64,000 nt of DNA from Pseudomonas sp. ICMP 561. Its GTDB lineage: Bacteria; Pseudomonadota; Gammaproteobacteria; Pseudomonadales; Pseudomonadaceae. The first letter of the stretch is position 1. Every line of letters begins with the position of its first letter. Where the stretch lies: the NCBI RefSeq assembly GCF_002699985.1, contig NZ_LKBT01000003.1, forward strand, positions 124,001 to 188,000. The letters run 5' to 3'. This document shows, piece by piece, positions 49,076 through 59,300 of this stretch. Made by a program: the position numbers and the translations under genes. A model generated the notes under the pieces. That model saw nothing but the letters and a program-made list of their open reading frames with translations. It was not told the DNA's origin and ran no database searches.

Positions 49076-49378
49076 TCAGGCGATAGGCTGGTGCACGGTG
49101 ACCAGCTTGGTGCCGTCCGGGAAAGTCGCCTCGACCTGAATTTCAGGAATCATTTCCGGGATGCCTTCCATGACCTGTTCGCGAGTCAGCAGCGTTGTGC
49201 CGTAATGCATCAGATCCGCGACGGTCTGCCCGTCGCGCGCGCCTTCAAGCAACGCCGCCGAGATGTAAGCCATGGCTTCCGGGTAGTTGAGCTTCACGCC
49301 ACGGGCCAGCCGCCGTTCGGCAACCAGGCCTGCGGTGAAAATCAGCATTTTGTCTTTTTCGCGTGGGGTGAGATCCAT
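49076..49378 (-). CDS. ureA: Urease subunit gamma
   Basis: 100 residues from ATG at 49378 ([14 protein letters not shown]), the universal length and start; a longer frame runs into a REP element and is rejected. [15 protein letters not shown] and [20 protein letters not shown] are family signatures. Smallest subunit of the UreABC trimer. ureD lies upstream, beyond a REP doublet. Confidence 0.97.
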   Translation of the reverse strand: MDLTPREKDKMLIFTAGLVAERRLARGVKLNYPEAMAYISAALLEGARDGQTVADLMHYGTTLLTREQVMEGIPEMIPEIQVEATFPDGTKLVTVHQPIA

Positions 49379-49411
49379 GTTGGTTCCGTGTGTGAGTTTG
49401 ATTGCTTTACC

Positions 49412-49500
49412 TGTGGGAGCTGGGCTTGCCCGCGATATGGTCACCGCAATTCTAAAGTGAATCGCGTCCAGCCTTATCGCGGGCAAGCCCAGCTCCCACA
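49412..49500. repeat. REP doublet between ureA and ureD
   Basis: TGTGGGAGCTGGGCTTGCCC and inverse ending CCCAGCTCCCACA, 89 bp. Confidence 0.85.
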
Positions 49501-49525
49501 AAAAACCGTGCTCCACAGATTTGCA

Positions 49526-50365
49526 TCACGTACTCCAGATCCTCGGCGCTACCGCTTCGCGGCCCAACACCGCCGGGCGCAGCAGTTTCCATAACTCGAT
49601 CATCCAGGCCCGGGCGTGCAGAGCCTCATCTGCCAGGCAGCGAGCTACCAGCAAGCCTGGCAATTGGGTCAGGTCCCCGCGTACCAGATTGGGCACCGAG
49701 CGACAGGCCTCAAGCAATTCGGTGTCAATGTCGCCGGTGACCAGCAACGTGCCAAATACGGTTTTGCCATCCAGCCCAATCGGTGACTGGAGCAAGCCGT
49801 CGCCACCGATGATGCGTTGCCGTTCATGCCACAGCAACTTGCCGTCGCGGCGCACATCCAGATGCGCCTGGAAATGCCCGGTCTCGAAGCGCTCGCCGCT
49901 CGCCGGTCTGCCCAGCGCCACGACGTCCCAGTAAAGCAGCCGCGCATCGCCTTGCAGATCGATGCGCGTGGTCAGTTCGGCCTGTGCGGCACTGAACACG
50001 ATGGTTTCCTGCGGCAGCCATTCCAGCGTCGCACCGGGCGCAACATTCAGGTCAAGTTGCTGATAAGCCGGACCTGCCGCGCGATACCACTTGGCTGCGC
50101 CGGGGCTGGTCAGTTGTGCCCAGGCATCAGGGCCGACGCTGGCGCTGATGTCCAGTCGGTCGCCACCGGCGATGCCGCCGGGTGGATGAACAATAATGTG
50201 CTGGCAAACTTCCGGGCCTTCGGCGTACAGGTGTTTTTGCACTCGCAGCGGGCCTTTGTGTCGGCGCTGGGTGGGTCGCGTACTGTCGCCAAAACGCCCA
50301 TAGCCCAGCTCCAGCTCGGCATGCCAGCTGGGGGTAAACAACGCAGTGTGGGCGGGAAGATTCAT
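49526..50365 (-). CDS. ureD: Urease accessory protein UreD
   Basis: 279 residues, normal for UreD/Ure[30 protein letters not shown] and the C-terminal region are typical. UreD binds apo-urease and forms the nickel-delivery channel with UreF/UreG. Lies 64 bp after urtE and before ureA, so it is probably in the same transcript as urtABCDE or the start of the ure operon. Confidence 0.95.
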   Translation of the reverse strand: MNLPAHTALFTPSWHAELELGYGRFGDSTRPTQRRHKGPLRVQKHLYAEGPEVCQHIIVHPPGGIAGGDRLDISASVGPDAWAQLTSPGAAKWYRAAGPAYQQLDLNVAPGATLEWLPQETIVFSAAQAELTTRIDLQGDARLLYWDVVALGRPASGERFETGHFQAHLDVRRDGKLLWHERQRIIGGDGLLQSPIGLDGKTVFGTLLVTGDIDTELLEACRSVPNLVRGDLTQLPGLLVARCLADEALHARAWMIELWKLLRPAVLGREAVAPRIWST

Positions 50366-50429
50366 GTGATCGCTTTCATGCTTCTGGAAAACAGCAGTTC
50401 AGGAAGACTGCACCTTAACGGAATACCAC

Positions 50430-51128
50430 TCAGATGGTCACCAGACCACGCACCCCTTCGGCTTCCATATTCTCGCCACGGCCTTGCTGAACGATTTCCC
50501 CACGGGACATCACCAGATACTGATCGGCCAGTTCGGCAGCAAAGTCGTAAAACTGTTCAACCAGCAGAATAGCCATGTCGCCTCGTTCTGCGAGCTTCTT
50601 GATCACTGCGCCGATTTCCTTGATCACCGACGGTTGAATGCCTTCGGTGGGTTCATCGAGAATCAGCAGGCGAGGACGGCTTGCCAGCGCACGACCAATC
50701 GCCAGTTGCTGCTGTTGACCACCCGACAGGTCGCCGCCGCGTCGATGTTTCATCTGCAGCAAAACCGGGAACAGCTCGTAGATGAACGCCGGGACTTCCT
50801 TGGCCTCAGAGCCTGGAAAGCGAGAAAGCCCCATCAACAGATTTTCTTCAACGGTCAGCCGCCCGAAAATCTCGCGGCCCTGTGGCACATAAGCAATCCC
50901 GGCGTGCACCCGTTGATGGGGTTTGAAACCGGTGATGGCCTTGCCTTCCCACTGTACTGTGCCTTCTTTGGCAGGCAGCAGGCCCATGAGCACCTTGAGC
51001 AACGTAGTCTTGCCCACGCCGTTACGACCCAGCAGGCACGTCACTTCGCCGACCTTCACATCAAAGGACAGCCCGCGCAGGATGTGGCTACCGCCGTAGT
51101 ACTGATGGAGCTTTTCGACCTGGAGCAT
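50430..51128 (-). CDS. urtE: Urea ABC transporter ATP-binding subunit UrtE
   Basis: 232 residues from ATG at 51128 (MLQVEKLHQYYGGSHIL), the usual UrtE start; the longer frame to 51194 comes from a REP element. Walker A GRNGVGKTT, signature LSGGQQQQ, Walker B LLILDEPTEG and the conserved PSVIKEIG motif. Second ATPase of the urea importer. Confidence 0.96.
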   Translation of the reverse strand: MLQVEKLHQYYGGSHILRGLSFDVKVGEVTCLLGRNGVGKTTLLKVLMGLLPAKEGTVQWEGKAITGFKPHQRVHAGIAYVPQGREIFGRLTVEENLLMGLSRFPGSEAKEVPAFIYELFPVLLQMKHRRGGDLSGGQQQQLAIGRALASRPRLLILDEPTEGIQPSVIKEIGAVIKKLAERGDMAILLVEQFYDFAAELADQYLVMSRGEIVQQGRGENMEAEGVRGLVTI

Positions 51129-51154
51129 GTTCGTTTCCCAAGCAAATGGATAAC

Positions 51155-51239
51155 GGTAGGAGCGAACTTGTTCGCGAGGCGTCAGATCAGGCAACGACTG
51201 TGGATCTGAAATCGCCTCGCGAACAAGTTCGCTCCTACC
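51155..51239. repeat. REP doublet between urtD and urtE
   Basis: GGTAGGAGCGAACTTGTTCG and inverse GCGAACAAGTTCGCTCCTACC, 85 bp. Confidence 0.88.
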
Positions 51240-51247
51240 GGGGAGCT

Positions 51248-52108
51248 CTAGCGCCCCAAGTAGACCTCGATGACTCTTTCATCCGCCTGCACATCCGCCA
51301 GCGAGCCTTCGGCCAATACGCTGCCCTGATGCAATACGGTCACGTGGTCGGCAATCGAACCCACGAAGCCCATGTCGTGTTCCACCACCATCAACGAGTG
51401 CTTGACCGCCAGGCTCTTGAACAGCTCGGCGGTGAATTCGGTTTCGGCGTCGGTCATGCCTGCGACTGGCTCGTCGAGCAGCAGCAATTGCGGATCCTGG
51501 ACCAGCAACATGCCGATTTCCAGAAACTGTTTTTGACCGTGTGAAAGCAGACCGGCCGGGCGCTGCATGGACGATGTCAATCGTATGGTTTCCAGTACTT
51601 CGTCGATGCGGTCGCGTTGTTCGCCACTGAGTTTTGCCCGCAGGCTGGCCCACACCGATTTATCAGTCTTCTGAGCCAGTTCGAGGTTTTCAAATACGCT
51701 CAAGGCTTCGAAAACGGTAGGCTTCTGAAACTTGCGGCCGATACCCGCCTGGGCAATTTCCACTTCGCTCATCTGCGTCAGGTCCAGGGTTTCACCGAAC
51801 CAGGCCTTGCCGTGACTTGGGCGAGTCTTGCCGGTTATCACGTCCATCAGCGTGGTCTTGCCCGCGCCATTGGGGCCGATGATGCAGCGCAGTTCGCCGA
51901 CGCTGATGTACAGATTCAGGTCGTTGAGTGCCTTGAAACCATCGAAACTGACGCTGATGTCTTCCAGCGTAAGGATCGTGCCGTGGCGCGTGTTCAGCCC
52001 TTTGCCGACGCTTTGCCCCAGGCCAATCGCATCGCGGCTGGTGCCTGCATCAGCATTGGGGTCGAGAATAGGTTCGAGCATGAATGCCGGTGTCGGAGTG
52101 GTTTTCAT
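51248..52108 (-). CDS. urtD: Urea ABC transporter ATP-binding subunit UrtD
   Basis: 286 residues. An N-terminal extension of about 45 residues precedes the ATPase core; Walker A GPNGAGKTT, signature LSHGQKQ, Walker B LLLLDEPVAG and VVEHDMGFV are intact. The start overlaps the urtC stop by 4 bp. A REP doublet separates it from urtE. Confidence 0.96.
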   Translation of the reverse strand: MKTTPTPAFMLEPILDPNADAGTSRDAIGLGQSVGKGLNTRHGTILTLEDISVSFDGFKALNDLNLYISVGELRCIIGPNGAGKTTLMDVITGKTRPSHGKAWFGETLDLTQMSEVEIAQAGIGRKFQKPTVFEALSVFENLELAQKTDKSVWASLRAKLSGEQRDRIDEVLETIRLTSSMQRPAGLLSHGQKQFLEIGMLLVQDPQLLLLDEPVAGMTDAETEFTAELFKSLAVKHSLMVVEHDMGFVGSIADHVTVLHQGSVLAEGSLADVQADERVIEVYLGR

Positions 52109-53184
52109 TGTTCGCCCCTCTTCTTGAGCAAACCGATCACGCCTTTAGGCAGATACAGCGTGACGATGATGAACAGCGCGCCGAGGAAGAACAGCCAGTA
52201 CTCCGGGAAGGCTACGGTGAACCAGCTTTTCATGCCGTTCACGAGACCTGCGCCCAGCAGCGGGCCGATCAGCGTTCCGCGTCCGCCGAGCGCGACCCAG
52301 ACGGCGGCTTCAATGGAATTGGTCGGTGACATTTCGCTCGGGTTGATGATGCCGACCTGCGGCACATACAGCGCGCCAGCCAAACCACACAGCACTGCGC
52401 TCAATACCCAGACAAACAGTTTGAAACCACGCGGGTCGTATCCGCAGAACATCAGGCGGTTTTCGGCGTCACGTAGTGCGGTCAATACCCGGCCAAACTT
52501 GCTCTGCGCCAGACGCCAACCCACATACAGGCTCGCCACCAGCAGGATCACCGTCGCCAGAAACAGCGTGGCGCGGGTGCCTTGAGAGCTGATGCTGAAA
52601 CCCAGAATGCTGCGGAAGTTGGTGAAGCCGTTGTTGCCGCCAAAACCGGTTTCGTTACGGAAGAACAGCAGCATGCCGGCGAAGGTCAGGGCCTGGGTCA
52701 TGATCGAGAAATACACGCCTTTGATCCGCGAACGGAAGGCGAAGAAGCCGAACACCAGCGCCAGCAGACCCGGCGCCAACACTACAAGACACATGGCCCA
52801 CAGGAAGTTATCCGTACCTGCCCAATACCACGGCAGTTCGGTCCATGACAGAAAGGTCATGAATGCGGGCAAGCCATCGCCCGCCGCTTCGCGCATCAGG
52901 TACATGCCCATGGCATAGCCGCCGAGTGCGAAGAACAGGCCATGGCCCAAGGAGAGCAAACCGGCGTAACCCCAGACCAGATCCAGTGCCAGCGCGACAA
53001 TGGCGTAACAGAGAATCTTGCCTACCAGCGTCAGGGTGTAGGCCGACACCTGAAAGCTGTTATCGGCAGGCAGCAAGGACAGCAGTGGCATCGCGAGCAG
53101 AATTGCCAGCACGACAACGCCAACCGCCACAGTACCTTTGGGGCCGACTTTTTGTGCGGCAGTGACCATCAATGGTTGGTTCAT
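52105..53184 (-). CDS. urtC: Urea ABC transporter permease UrtC
   Basis: 359 residues with about ten membrane segments. LDLVWGYAGLLSLGHGLFFA and VALGGRGTLIGPLLGAGLV are UrtC (LivM-type) signatures. Its ATG overlaps the urtB stop by one base (TGATG), and its end overlaps urtD. Inner-membrane channel for urea with UrtB. Confidence 0.95.
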   Translation of the reverse strand: MNQPLMVTAAQKVGPKGTVAVGVVVLAILLAMPLLSLLPADNSFQVSAYTLTLVGKILCYAIVALALDLVWGYAGLLSLGHGLFFALGGYAMGMYLMREAAGDGLPAFMTFLSWTELPWYWAGTDNFLWAMCLVVLAPGLLALVFGFFAFRSRIKGVYFSIMTQALTFAGMLLFFRNETGFGGNNGFTNFRSILGFSISSQGTRATLFLATVILLVASLYVGWRLAQSKFGRVLTALRDAENRLMFCGYDPRGFKLFVWVLSAVLCGLAGALYVPQVGIINPSEMSPTNSIEAAVWVALGGRGTLIGPLLGAGLVNGMKSWFTVAFPEYWLFFLGALFIIVTLYLPKGVIGLLKKRGEQ

Positions 53185-54755
53185 CAGTCGATCACCCGTC
53201 CTTTCAATGCGAAGAGGCCTTGCGGACGTTTCTGGATAAACAGAATGATCAGCGCCAGGATCAGGATCTTGCCCAATACAGCGCCGATTTGCGGTTCGAG
53301 AATCTTGTTGGCGATGCCCAGACCGAAGGCCGCCATGACGCTACCGGCCAGTTGCCCGACACCGCCGAGCACCACCACCAGGAACGAGTCAATGATGTAG
53401 CTCTGGCCCAGGTCCGGGCCGACGTTGCCGATCTGACTCAGGGCTACGCCGCCCAGCCCGGCAATGCCGGAGCCGAGCCCGAAGGCCATCATGTCGATGC
53501 GCCCGGTCGGCACACCGCAGCAGGCGGCCATGTTGCGGTTCTGGGTCACGGCACGCACGTTCAGGCCCAAGCGGGTTTTGTTCAGCAGCAGCCAGGTCAA
53601 CACCACCACGAATAGCGCAAACGCAATGATCACAATGCGGTTGTAGGGCAGTACGAGATTGGGCAGTACCTGGAGCCCGCCAGAGAGCCATTCAGGGTTG
53701 GCCACTTCAACGTTCTGCGCACCGAAGGCCAGACGCACGGCCTGTATCAGCATCAGGCTGATACCCCAGGTGGCAAGCAGGGTTTCCAGTGGTCGGCCAT
53801 ACAGATGGCGGATCACCGTGCGCTCCAGTGCCATGCCGATGGCCGCCGTAACGAAAAATGCCACTGGCAAGGCAATCAGCGGGTAATACTCGATAGCACC
53901 CGGCGCATAGCGCTGGAACATCAACTGCACGACATACGTGGAGTACGCCCCAAGCATCAGCATTTCGCCGTGGGCCATGTTGATCACGCCCAGCAAGCCG
54001 AAGGTGATTGCCAGACCGAGCGCTGCCAGCAGCAGAATCGAGCCCAGCGACATCCCGCTGAATGCCTGACCGAGTAACTCGCCCACCATCAGCTTGCGTT
54101 TGACTTGAGCCAGGCTGGTTTCGGCCGCGATACGCACGCTGGCGTCAGTTTCGACGCCTGGTGCCAATAAAGTTTCCAGACGAGTGCGGGCCAGCGGGTC
54201 ACCGGTTTCGCCGAGCAGGCGCACGGCAGCCAGACGTACGGTCGGGCTGGAGTCAACCAATTGCAGATTGGCCAACGCCAATGTCAGCGCGTCATGGACG
54301 TCATCGTCTTTCTCATCGGCCAGTCGCACGCTCAGGAATGGCAACTGAGCAGGGCGGGCTGATTTTTGCAATTGCAGCGCCGCTGACAGACGAAGTTTTG
54401 CATCCTCAGACAGCAGTTGGTGGCTGGCCAGCGCGGTATCTACCAAACCACGCAAGCGGTTATTCAGGCGCAGTTTGCGCGGCTCATCGGTTGTTGGCGT
54501 ATCAGTATCGACCGCGACGTATTTGTCACCGGTTTCGATGAATGCGCGTTTGCTGCTGTCGGCAGCGACGCGGCCTTCCTGCAAGGCATTGATCAGTTCA
54601 ATGCGTCCCGGAACGGGTTGGGCGGCCCAGCTCTCAAGGAGTTCGGCCTGTTGTGCGGAACTGGCCGCCACGAAATCACCGGCATCGCTGGCTTGCGCGG
54701 CCATGGGCAGCAGCAGGGCGAGGGTGAAGATGAAGCGGTACAGAATGTTGGGCAT
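53184..54755 (-). CDS. urtB: Urea ABC transporter permease UrtB
   Basis: 523 residues. A signal peptide (cut near AAQA) is followed by about 200 periplasmic residues with HEAT-like helical repeats (SSPTVRLAAVRLLGETGDPL), then the LivH-type permease core from about residue 230 (LGLAITFGLLGVINMAHGEM, VLGGVGQLAGSVMAA). This N-terminal extension is normal for proteobacterial UrtB. It may help urea capture or complex assembly, by inference. Confidence 0.95.
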   Translation of the reverse strand: MPNILYRFIFTLALLLPMAAQASDAGDFVAASSAQQAELLESWAAQPVPGRIELINALQEGRVAADSSKRAFIETGDKYVAVDTDTPTTDEPRKLRLNNRLRGLVDTALASHQLLSEDAKLRLSAALQLQKSARPAQLPFLSVRLADEKDDDVHDALTLALANLQLVDSSPTVRLAAVRLLGETGDPLARTRLETLLAPGVETDASVRIAAETSLAQVKRKLMVGELLGQAFSGMSLGSILLLAALGLAITFGLLGVINMAHGEMLMLGAYSTYVVQLMFQRYAPGAIEYYPLIALPVAFFVTAAIGMALERTVIRHLYGRPLETLLATWGISLMLIQAVRLAFGAQNVEVANPEWLSGGLQVLPNLVLPYNRIVIIAFALFVVVLTWLLLNKTRLGLNVRAVTQNRNMAACCGVPTGRIDMMAFGLGSGIAGLGGVALSQIGNVGPDLGQSYIIDSFLVVVLGGVGQLAGSVMAAFGLGIANKILEPQIGAVLGKILILALIILFIQKRPQGLFALKGRVID

Positions 54756-54801
54756 GGCGGGTGTCCTGAAAGGCGTCCAGATCGGGTGGATCTGGTGATC
54801 C

Positions 54802-54875
54802 CTGTAGGAGCTGCCGAAGGCTGCGATTGCGGTGTGTCAGGGGAACCCTATCGCAGCCTTCGGCAGCTCCTACAG
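54802..54875. repeat. REP doublet between urtA and urtB
   Basis: CTGTAGGAGCTGCCGAAGGC and inverse ending CGGCAGCTCCTACAG, 74 bp. In an operon this can cut down downstream expression relative to the abundant binding protein. Confidence 0.88.
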
Positions 54876-54921
54876 AAGATGTGTTCGACCGCACCATAGC
54901 GGCGGTCGAACATCCAGCGTG

Positions 54922-56187
54922 TTAATTACTCTTCACCACATGATCCGGCTTCTTGTCGTTACCCGGGATGTACGGGCTCCATGGCTGGGCGCGGATCGGC
55001 TCTTTGGTCTGCCAGACGACGTTGAACTGACCGTTGTCCTCGACTTCGCCGATCATCACTGGCTTGTGCAGGTGGTGATTGGTTTTGTCCATGGTCAGGG
55101 TGAAGCCCGACGGCGCGGCGAAAGTCTGGCCTGCCATGGCTTCGCGGACTTTATCCACGTCGGTGGACTTGGCTTTCTCGACCGCTTGCGCCCACATGTG
55201 GATGCCCACGTAAGTGGCTTCCATCGGGTCGTTGGTCACCGCCTTGTCTGCACCCGGCAGGTTTTTCTTCTTGGCGTAGGCTTTCCAGGCAGCAACGAAC
55301 TTGGTGTTGACCGGGTTCTCGACGGACTGGAAGTAGTTCCAGGCGGCCAGGTGACCCACCAGCGGTTTGGTGTCGATACCGCGCAGTTCTTCTTCACCCA
55401 CCGAGAACGCTACAACCGGAACGTCGGTAGCCTTCAGGCCCTGGTTGGCCAGTTCTTTGTAGAACGGCACGTTGGAGTCGCCGTTGACGGTCGAGATAAC
55501 AGCCGTCTTGCCGCCCGCAGAGAACTTCTTGATGTTGGCAACGATGGTTTGATAGTCAGCGTGGCCGAACGGGGTGTAGACCTCTTCGATGTCCTTGTCC
55601 GCTACACCTTTGGAGTGCAGGAACGAGCGCAGAATCTTGTTGGTAGTGCGTGGGTAAACGTAGTCGGTGCCCAGCAGGAAGTAACGCTTGGCTGCGCCAC
55701 CGTCTTCGCTCATCAGGTACTCGACCGCGGGAATCGCCTGCTGGTTAGGCGCTGCGCCGGTGTAGAACACGTTCGGCGACATTTCTTCGCCTTCGTATTG
55801 AACCGGGTAGAACAGCAGGCCGTTGAGTTCTTCGAACACCGGCAGCACGGATTTGCGCGACACCGAGGTCCAGCAACCGAACACCACGGCAACCTTGTCC
55901 TGAGTCAGCAACTGACGACCTTTTTCAGCGAACAACGGCCAGTTGGACGCCGGGTCAACGACTACTGCTTCCAGCATCTTGCCGTTGACGCCGCCCTTGG
56001 CGTTGATTTCATCGATGGTCATCAACGCCATGTCTTTGAGCGATGTTTCGGAGATAGCCATGGTGCCCGACAGCGAATGCAGGATGCCGACCTTGATGGT
56101 CTCGGCAGCTTGAACGGTCCATGTAAGGCCCATGGCCGCGATGGACGCGGACAGGGTAAACGCTTTGATCAGACTGCGACGCTTCAT
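54922..56187 (-). CDS. urtA: Urea ABC transporter substrate-binding protein UrtA
   Basis: 421 residues from ATG at 56187 (MKRRSLIKAFTLSASIAA); the frame to 56313 adds 42 unlikely residues. Twin-arginine-like KRRSLIKAF then a hydrophobic stretch ending VQAAE. Then IKVGILHSLSGTMAISETSLKD, diagnostic of UrtA. It binds urea in the periplasm. First gene of the urt operon, 166 bp before urtB, with a candidate sigma-54 promoter upstream. Confidence 0.96.
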   Translation of the reverse strand: MKRRSLIKAFTLSASIAAMGLTWTVQAAETIKVGILHSLSGTMAISETSLKDMALMTIDEINAKGGVNGKMLEAVVVDPASNWPLFAEKGRQLLTQDKVAVVFGCWTSVSRKSVLPVFEELNGLLFYPVQYEGEEMSPNVFYTGAAPNQQAIPAVEYLMSEDGGAAKRYFLLGTDYVYPRTTNKILRSFLHSKGVADKDIEEVYTPFGHADYQTIVANIKKFSAGGKTAVISTVNGDSNVPFYKELANQGLKATDVPVVAFSVGEEELRGIDTKPLVGHLAAWNYFQSVENPVNTKFVAAWKAYAKKKNLPGADKAVTNDPMEATYVGIHMWAQAVEKAKSTDVDKVREAMAGQTFAAPSGFTLTMDKTNHHLHKPVMIGEVEDNGQFNVVWQTKEPIRAQPWSPYIPGNDKKPDHVVKSN

Positions 56188-56251
56188 TGGGCTAGCTCCG
56201 TTATTGGTATTCGATGGGGCACACGAGATAACGCATATCTGATTGCTGTTT

Positions 56252-56267
56252 AGCAAAGGCTGGGCCA
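56252..56267 (-). promoter_or_regulatory. Candidate sigma-54 promoter of urtA
   Basis: Minus-strand sequence TGGCCCAGCCTTTGCT: GG and GC separated by exactly 10 bp, with TTGCT at the -12 element. The predicted start near 56240 gives a leader of about 50 bases. NtrC-type sites upstream support nitrogen control of urea uptake. Confidence 0.65.
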
Positions 56268-56281
56268 AGGCACGGAATAGC

Positions 56282-56309
56282 CCACCAGAACAGGAAGCTG
56301 TCCTGGTGG
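56282..56309. other. 28-bp inverted repeat upstream of urtA
   Basis: CCACCAG-A-ACAG-GAAG-CTGT-C-CTGGTGG, a stem-loop between the urtA promoter and the end of the toxin gene. It could be the toxin gene's transcript end (no T-run) or a regulator site. Confidence 0.4.
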
Positions 56310-56318
56310 ACAAGAAAT

Positions 56319-56360
56319 GGGCGCACCAGCATGGGACTTATTTGGCGGACTGGTGCGCAG
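56319..56360. promoter_or_regulatory. NtrC-like enhancer sites for urtA
   Basis: GCGCACCAGCATGGGACT (56321-56338) resembles the E. coli NtrC site TGCACCAACATGGTGCT, and CTGGTGCGC (56350-56358) is a second, inverted half. Together they sit 55-105 bp upstream of the sigma-54 promoter, the normal place for NtrC. Inference from motif similarity. Confidence 0.45.
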
Positions 56361-56386
56361 TGCTGCGCTTAATTGGTGCTAGTGCT

Positions 56387-59300
56387 TTAAAGCATCAACT
56401 CAGTGTTGCCGGAGTACAGATCAAACATTTTTTCCGGAATGGCGGCCGGGCTTTTGAAGTAAACGTAGAAACGCTTGCCTACAAGACGACTGGCCACCAG
56501 TTGTAGCGGCGTGGAGGGCGCAATCGCCACGTGGTCTCCCAGAAAGCTGGTGAACAGGTTTTTCTTCGGCACAGACTCATTGAAAATGACAAACACTGTG
56601 CTGTCCTCACTGCCGGCCGCCTCGCGAATGAATCCGTCGCGGCTCCACTGTTCGCTGCTCCAGCGGCTGACAGAGGCAGACTGAATACCGTTATCCACGA
56701 ACACCTGTCCGATCTCAGAGGTCAGCCTTCGCAGCCCGGCGGCGCTGACCAATGCAGCCCGATAAGCCCGCCCCTGATATTCGTTCAGGCGATAGAACTC
56801 GTTCAGAAAACGAAGGGTCCACGGTGTGCGCATTCTGGCGCGCAGCAGGCTGTTGATGGCCTGCGAGCCGCCTTCACAGTAATCCAGTATTTCAGGCAGT
56901 TCGCTGGCGTTGGAGGTTTGTGCCAGACGCAGATAGTTACGATTGAATGCCAGTTTGGACACTGTGCTGACCTCCTCCGCCGAGCTCGGCCAATCCTTGG
57001 TCACATCGCCCAGTTCCTGATCTGACTGTCTCAACAGCAGGCTGCTTATTCGGGTGCGCAGTGTTTCTATTCTGCTCCAGACGCCCGGGCTGGATTCCAC
57101 GGCGTAGGCGCGTTCTCCAATCAGCAAGTCGGGATTGGTGACGTCTGCCCGATAGAGCCGACAGTGACCGAACAGCCAGGGCTGGCGTTTGATGAAGTAT
57201 TGCTGCTCGCCTATCTGGACAGCATGAAACTGGTTGGCATCGTAGGGTACAACGGCGTCAAGGTCTGTGCGTTGCGATGTAGGGCTGGATGATTCCAGAT
57301 AGCCGATCTGCTCCTCACCTTGAGTGGTGGTGCGCTGTACCAGTGGCGTGGCTGATCGCAGATCCTCCAGCGGGGTGAAAGGCTCGCGATTTATGACCCA
57401 GCGACCCAGTGCAGCAGCGCCAAGGTAGCCAACCGCACACAACAATTCGAAGGCGGCCCCATGGTAATCACCTTCTCTGAGATGTTGAAAAGCCTCCCAG
57501 AGTTTGAACATGCCTATACCCGCCGCCAAGGCAATGAGTACCGGTGATGGAATGAACAGCATGGCAATATTCAGCGCGATGCTGCCAAGCAATGCCCCGT
57601 GTTTTTTGACCACTTCGGGCCGGAAGTGAAGCTCAGTCTTGCGCGTATGTTTCAGATCATGATGGGTCATGAGGTAGTCCTCGCCCTCATCAACGTAATC
57701 AGGTTCGCCGAAAATAAAGCTGGGCAGCCTGGCTGGCGCTTTCAGGTGTTTGTACGTTTCCCGTGCACGAAAGTGCTTGAGCCATTGCTCGTACTCTTCG
57801 GCACTGCATTCAACCGGGCGACTTTCCTTGGGTAGTTGGCGGAGCAGGTATCGGGTGAAGTCGGGATTATCCAGAAACTGCTCACGCATGGCCTTCTCGT
57901 TGGGGTACCAGCGAAATACCCGACTGTCCGGGGCATTGAGGGTACAGATCAACATCGGCTGATCGGTTGTTGAATCTTGCGGCGCGATGCGCATGACATC
58001 AGGCAGCGCGTGTTGCTCAAGGATCATGAAGTCGAGGTTGATCGTTTTGCCATCGACCTTCTGTCGGGTCTCGACGCAGGGGTTATCAATGATGACCTTC
58101 ATCCATGCTCTGGCCGTGTCGGGTAGCGGGTCAGCCTGAGCCTGTACCTGGTCCATGCGCAGTTGGGCGATGGCGAGGCTTCTTACATTCTCAAGCCAGG
58201 CTGCCTGATGAGTTCCCTGGGGTTGCGGGCCGTCCGGAATGTCCCTGCACAGATGATGCAACTGGATGATCGATTTACTGTAATCCTGCGCGGCCGCCAC
58301 CCAATGCTGCTGGTGCTCGTGGCTCACTCTCTGCCACCATTGGGGCATGTTGCTTGCGATCAGGCGATGGTCGTTGCGATCAAGCATCAGCGCATTGTCC
58401 AGATGCGCAGCCCGCGCCAGTCGCTGCGGTAAGGTGCGCGCAAACTCATCTGCGTCGATCCTCAGGGCTCTTGCCTGGTTCAACAAATAGCTGAAGTCGG
58501 CCTGTTGCCTGGCTAATTGTTGGTCAAACAACACCTGCAATACATCGCCGTGCATGACTGACAAGCTCCACCTCGGCGCTTTGGTCGGGAACGTGAGGAT
58601 TTTAGTGCGTGAGGCTGCGCTGAGGTTTTGCAGTACAACCTGTTTTTGGATGGAGTCACTAAAGCGCATCTCCAGCGAGTGGATCATCGCTGCAATGTTT
58701 GCAAAGCCTTCCAGACCTTGATGTTCAGTGCGCAGTAACACCTCCCCCAGACTGCTGTCATTCAATGCGGGTGGGACCAGACTATAGGTGTGCGTGAGGA
58801 CAAATGCCCCGGGGAAAATGTGCACTTCGCCTTGGCCATCTATAAGTGCCAGTTGAAAGGCCCCGTATTTCTGGACGGTGTTGTCACCGGCTGAGCGTGG
58901 CCTGTCGAGTTGATCTTCAAGCATGGCGTGTTGGCTAATTGTGAGCAGGTTTTGCTCGACTGCCGCTTCGGACTCCAGCCGTAATGCTTTTTTGCGCTCG
59001 GTGATGAATCGCTCGCGTCGGCTGATGCCCTTGTCCAGGTAGCTCCAGTAGTCAGCCAATTGCTGGCGATAAGCAGGCTCAAGCGCGCTGATGAAATCCT
59101 TGTACAAATCCAGAATGTGCTGGCATTCGAGATGCGCGATTTCGTCGGCTTCATCCACTGTGTTCGCGGCTTTGTAGAAACCTGCGTGGACCGACAAATC
59201 GAAACTCTTGCGCCCCAGAACATGATCGAGGAGCGTGCCTCGAACGGGCTCGGAGTGCCGGAACTGACGCAGCGAGCGTTCGATGGTGGGGTGGCCTTGC

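Noticed and set aside
54832..56253. 473-residue plus-strand frame opposite urtA
   Set aside because: Antisense shadow of urtA; no known motif or ribosome site.
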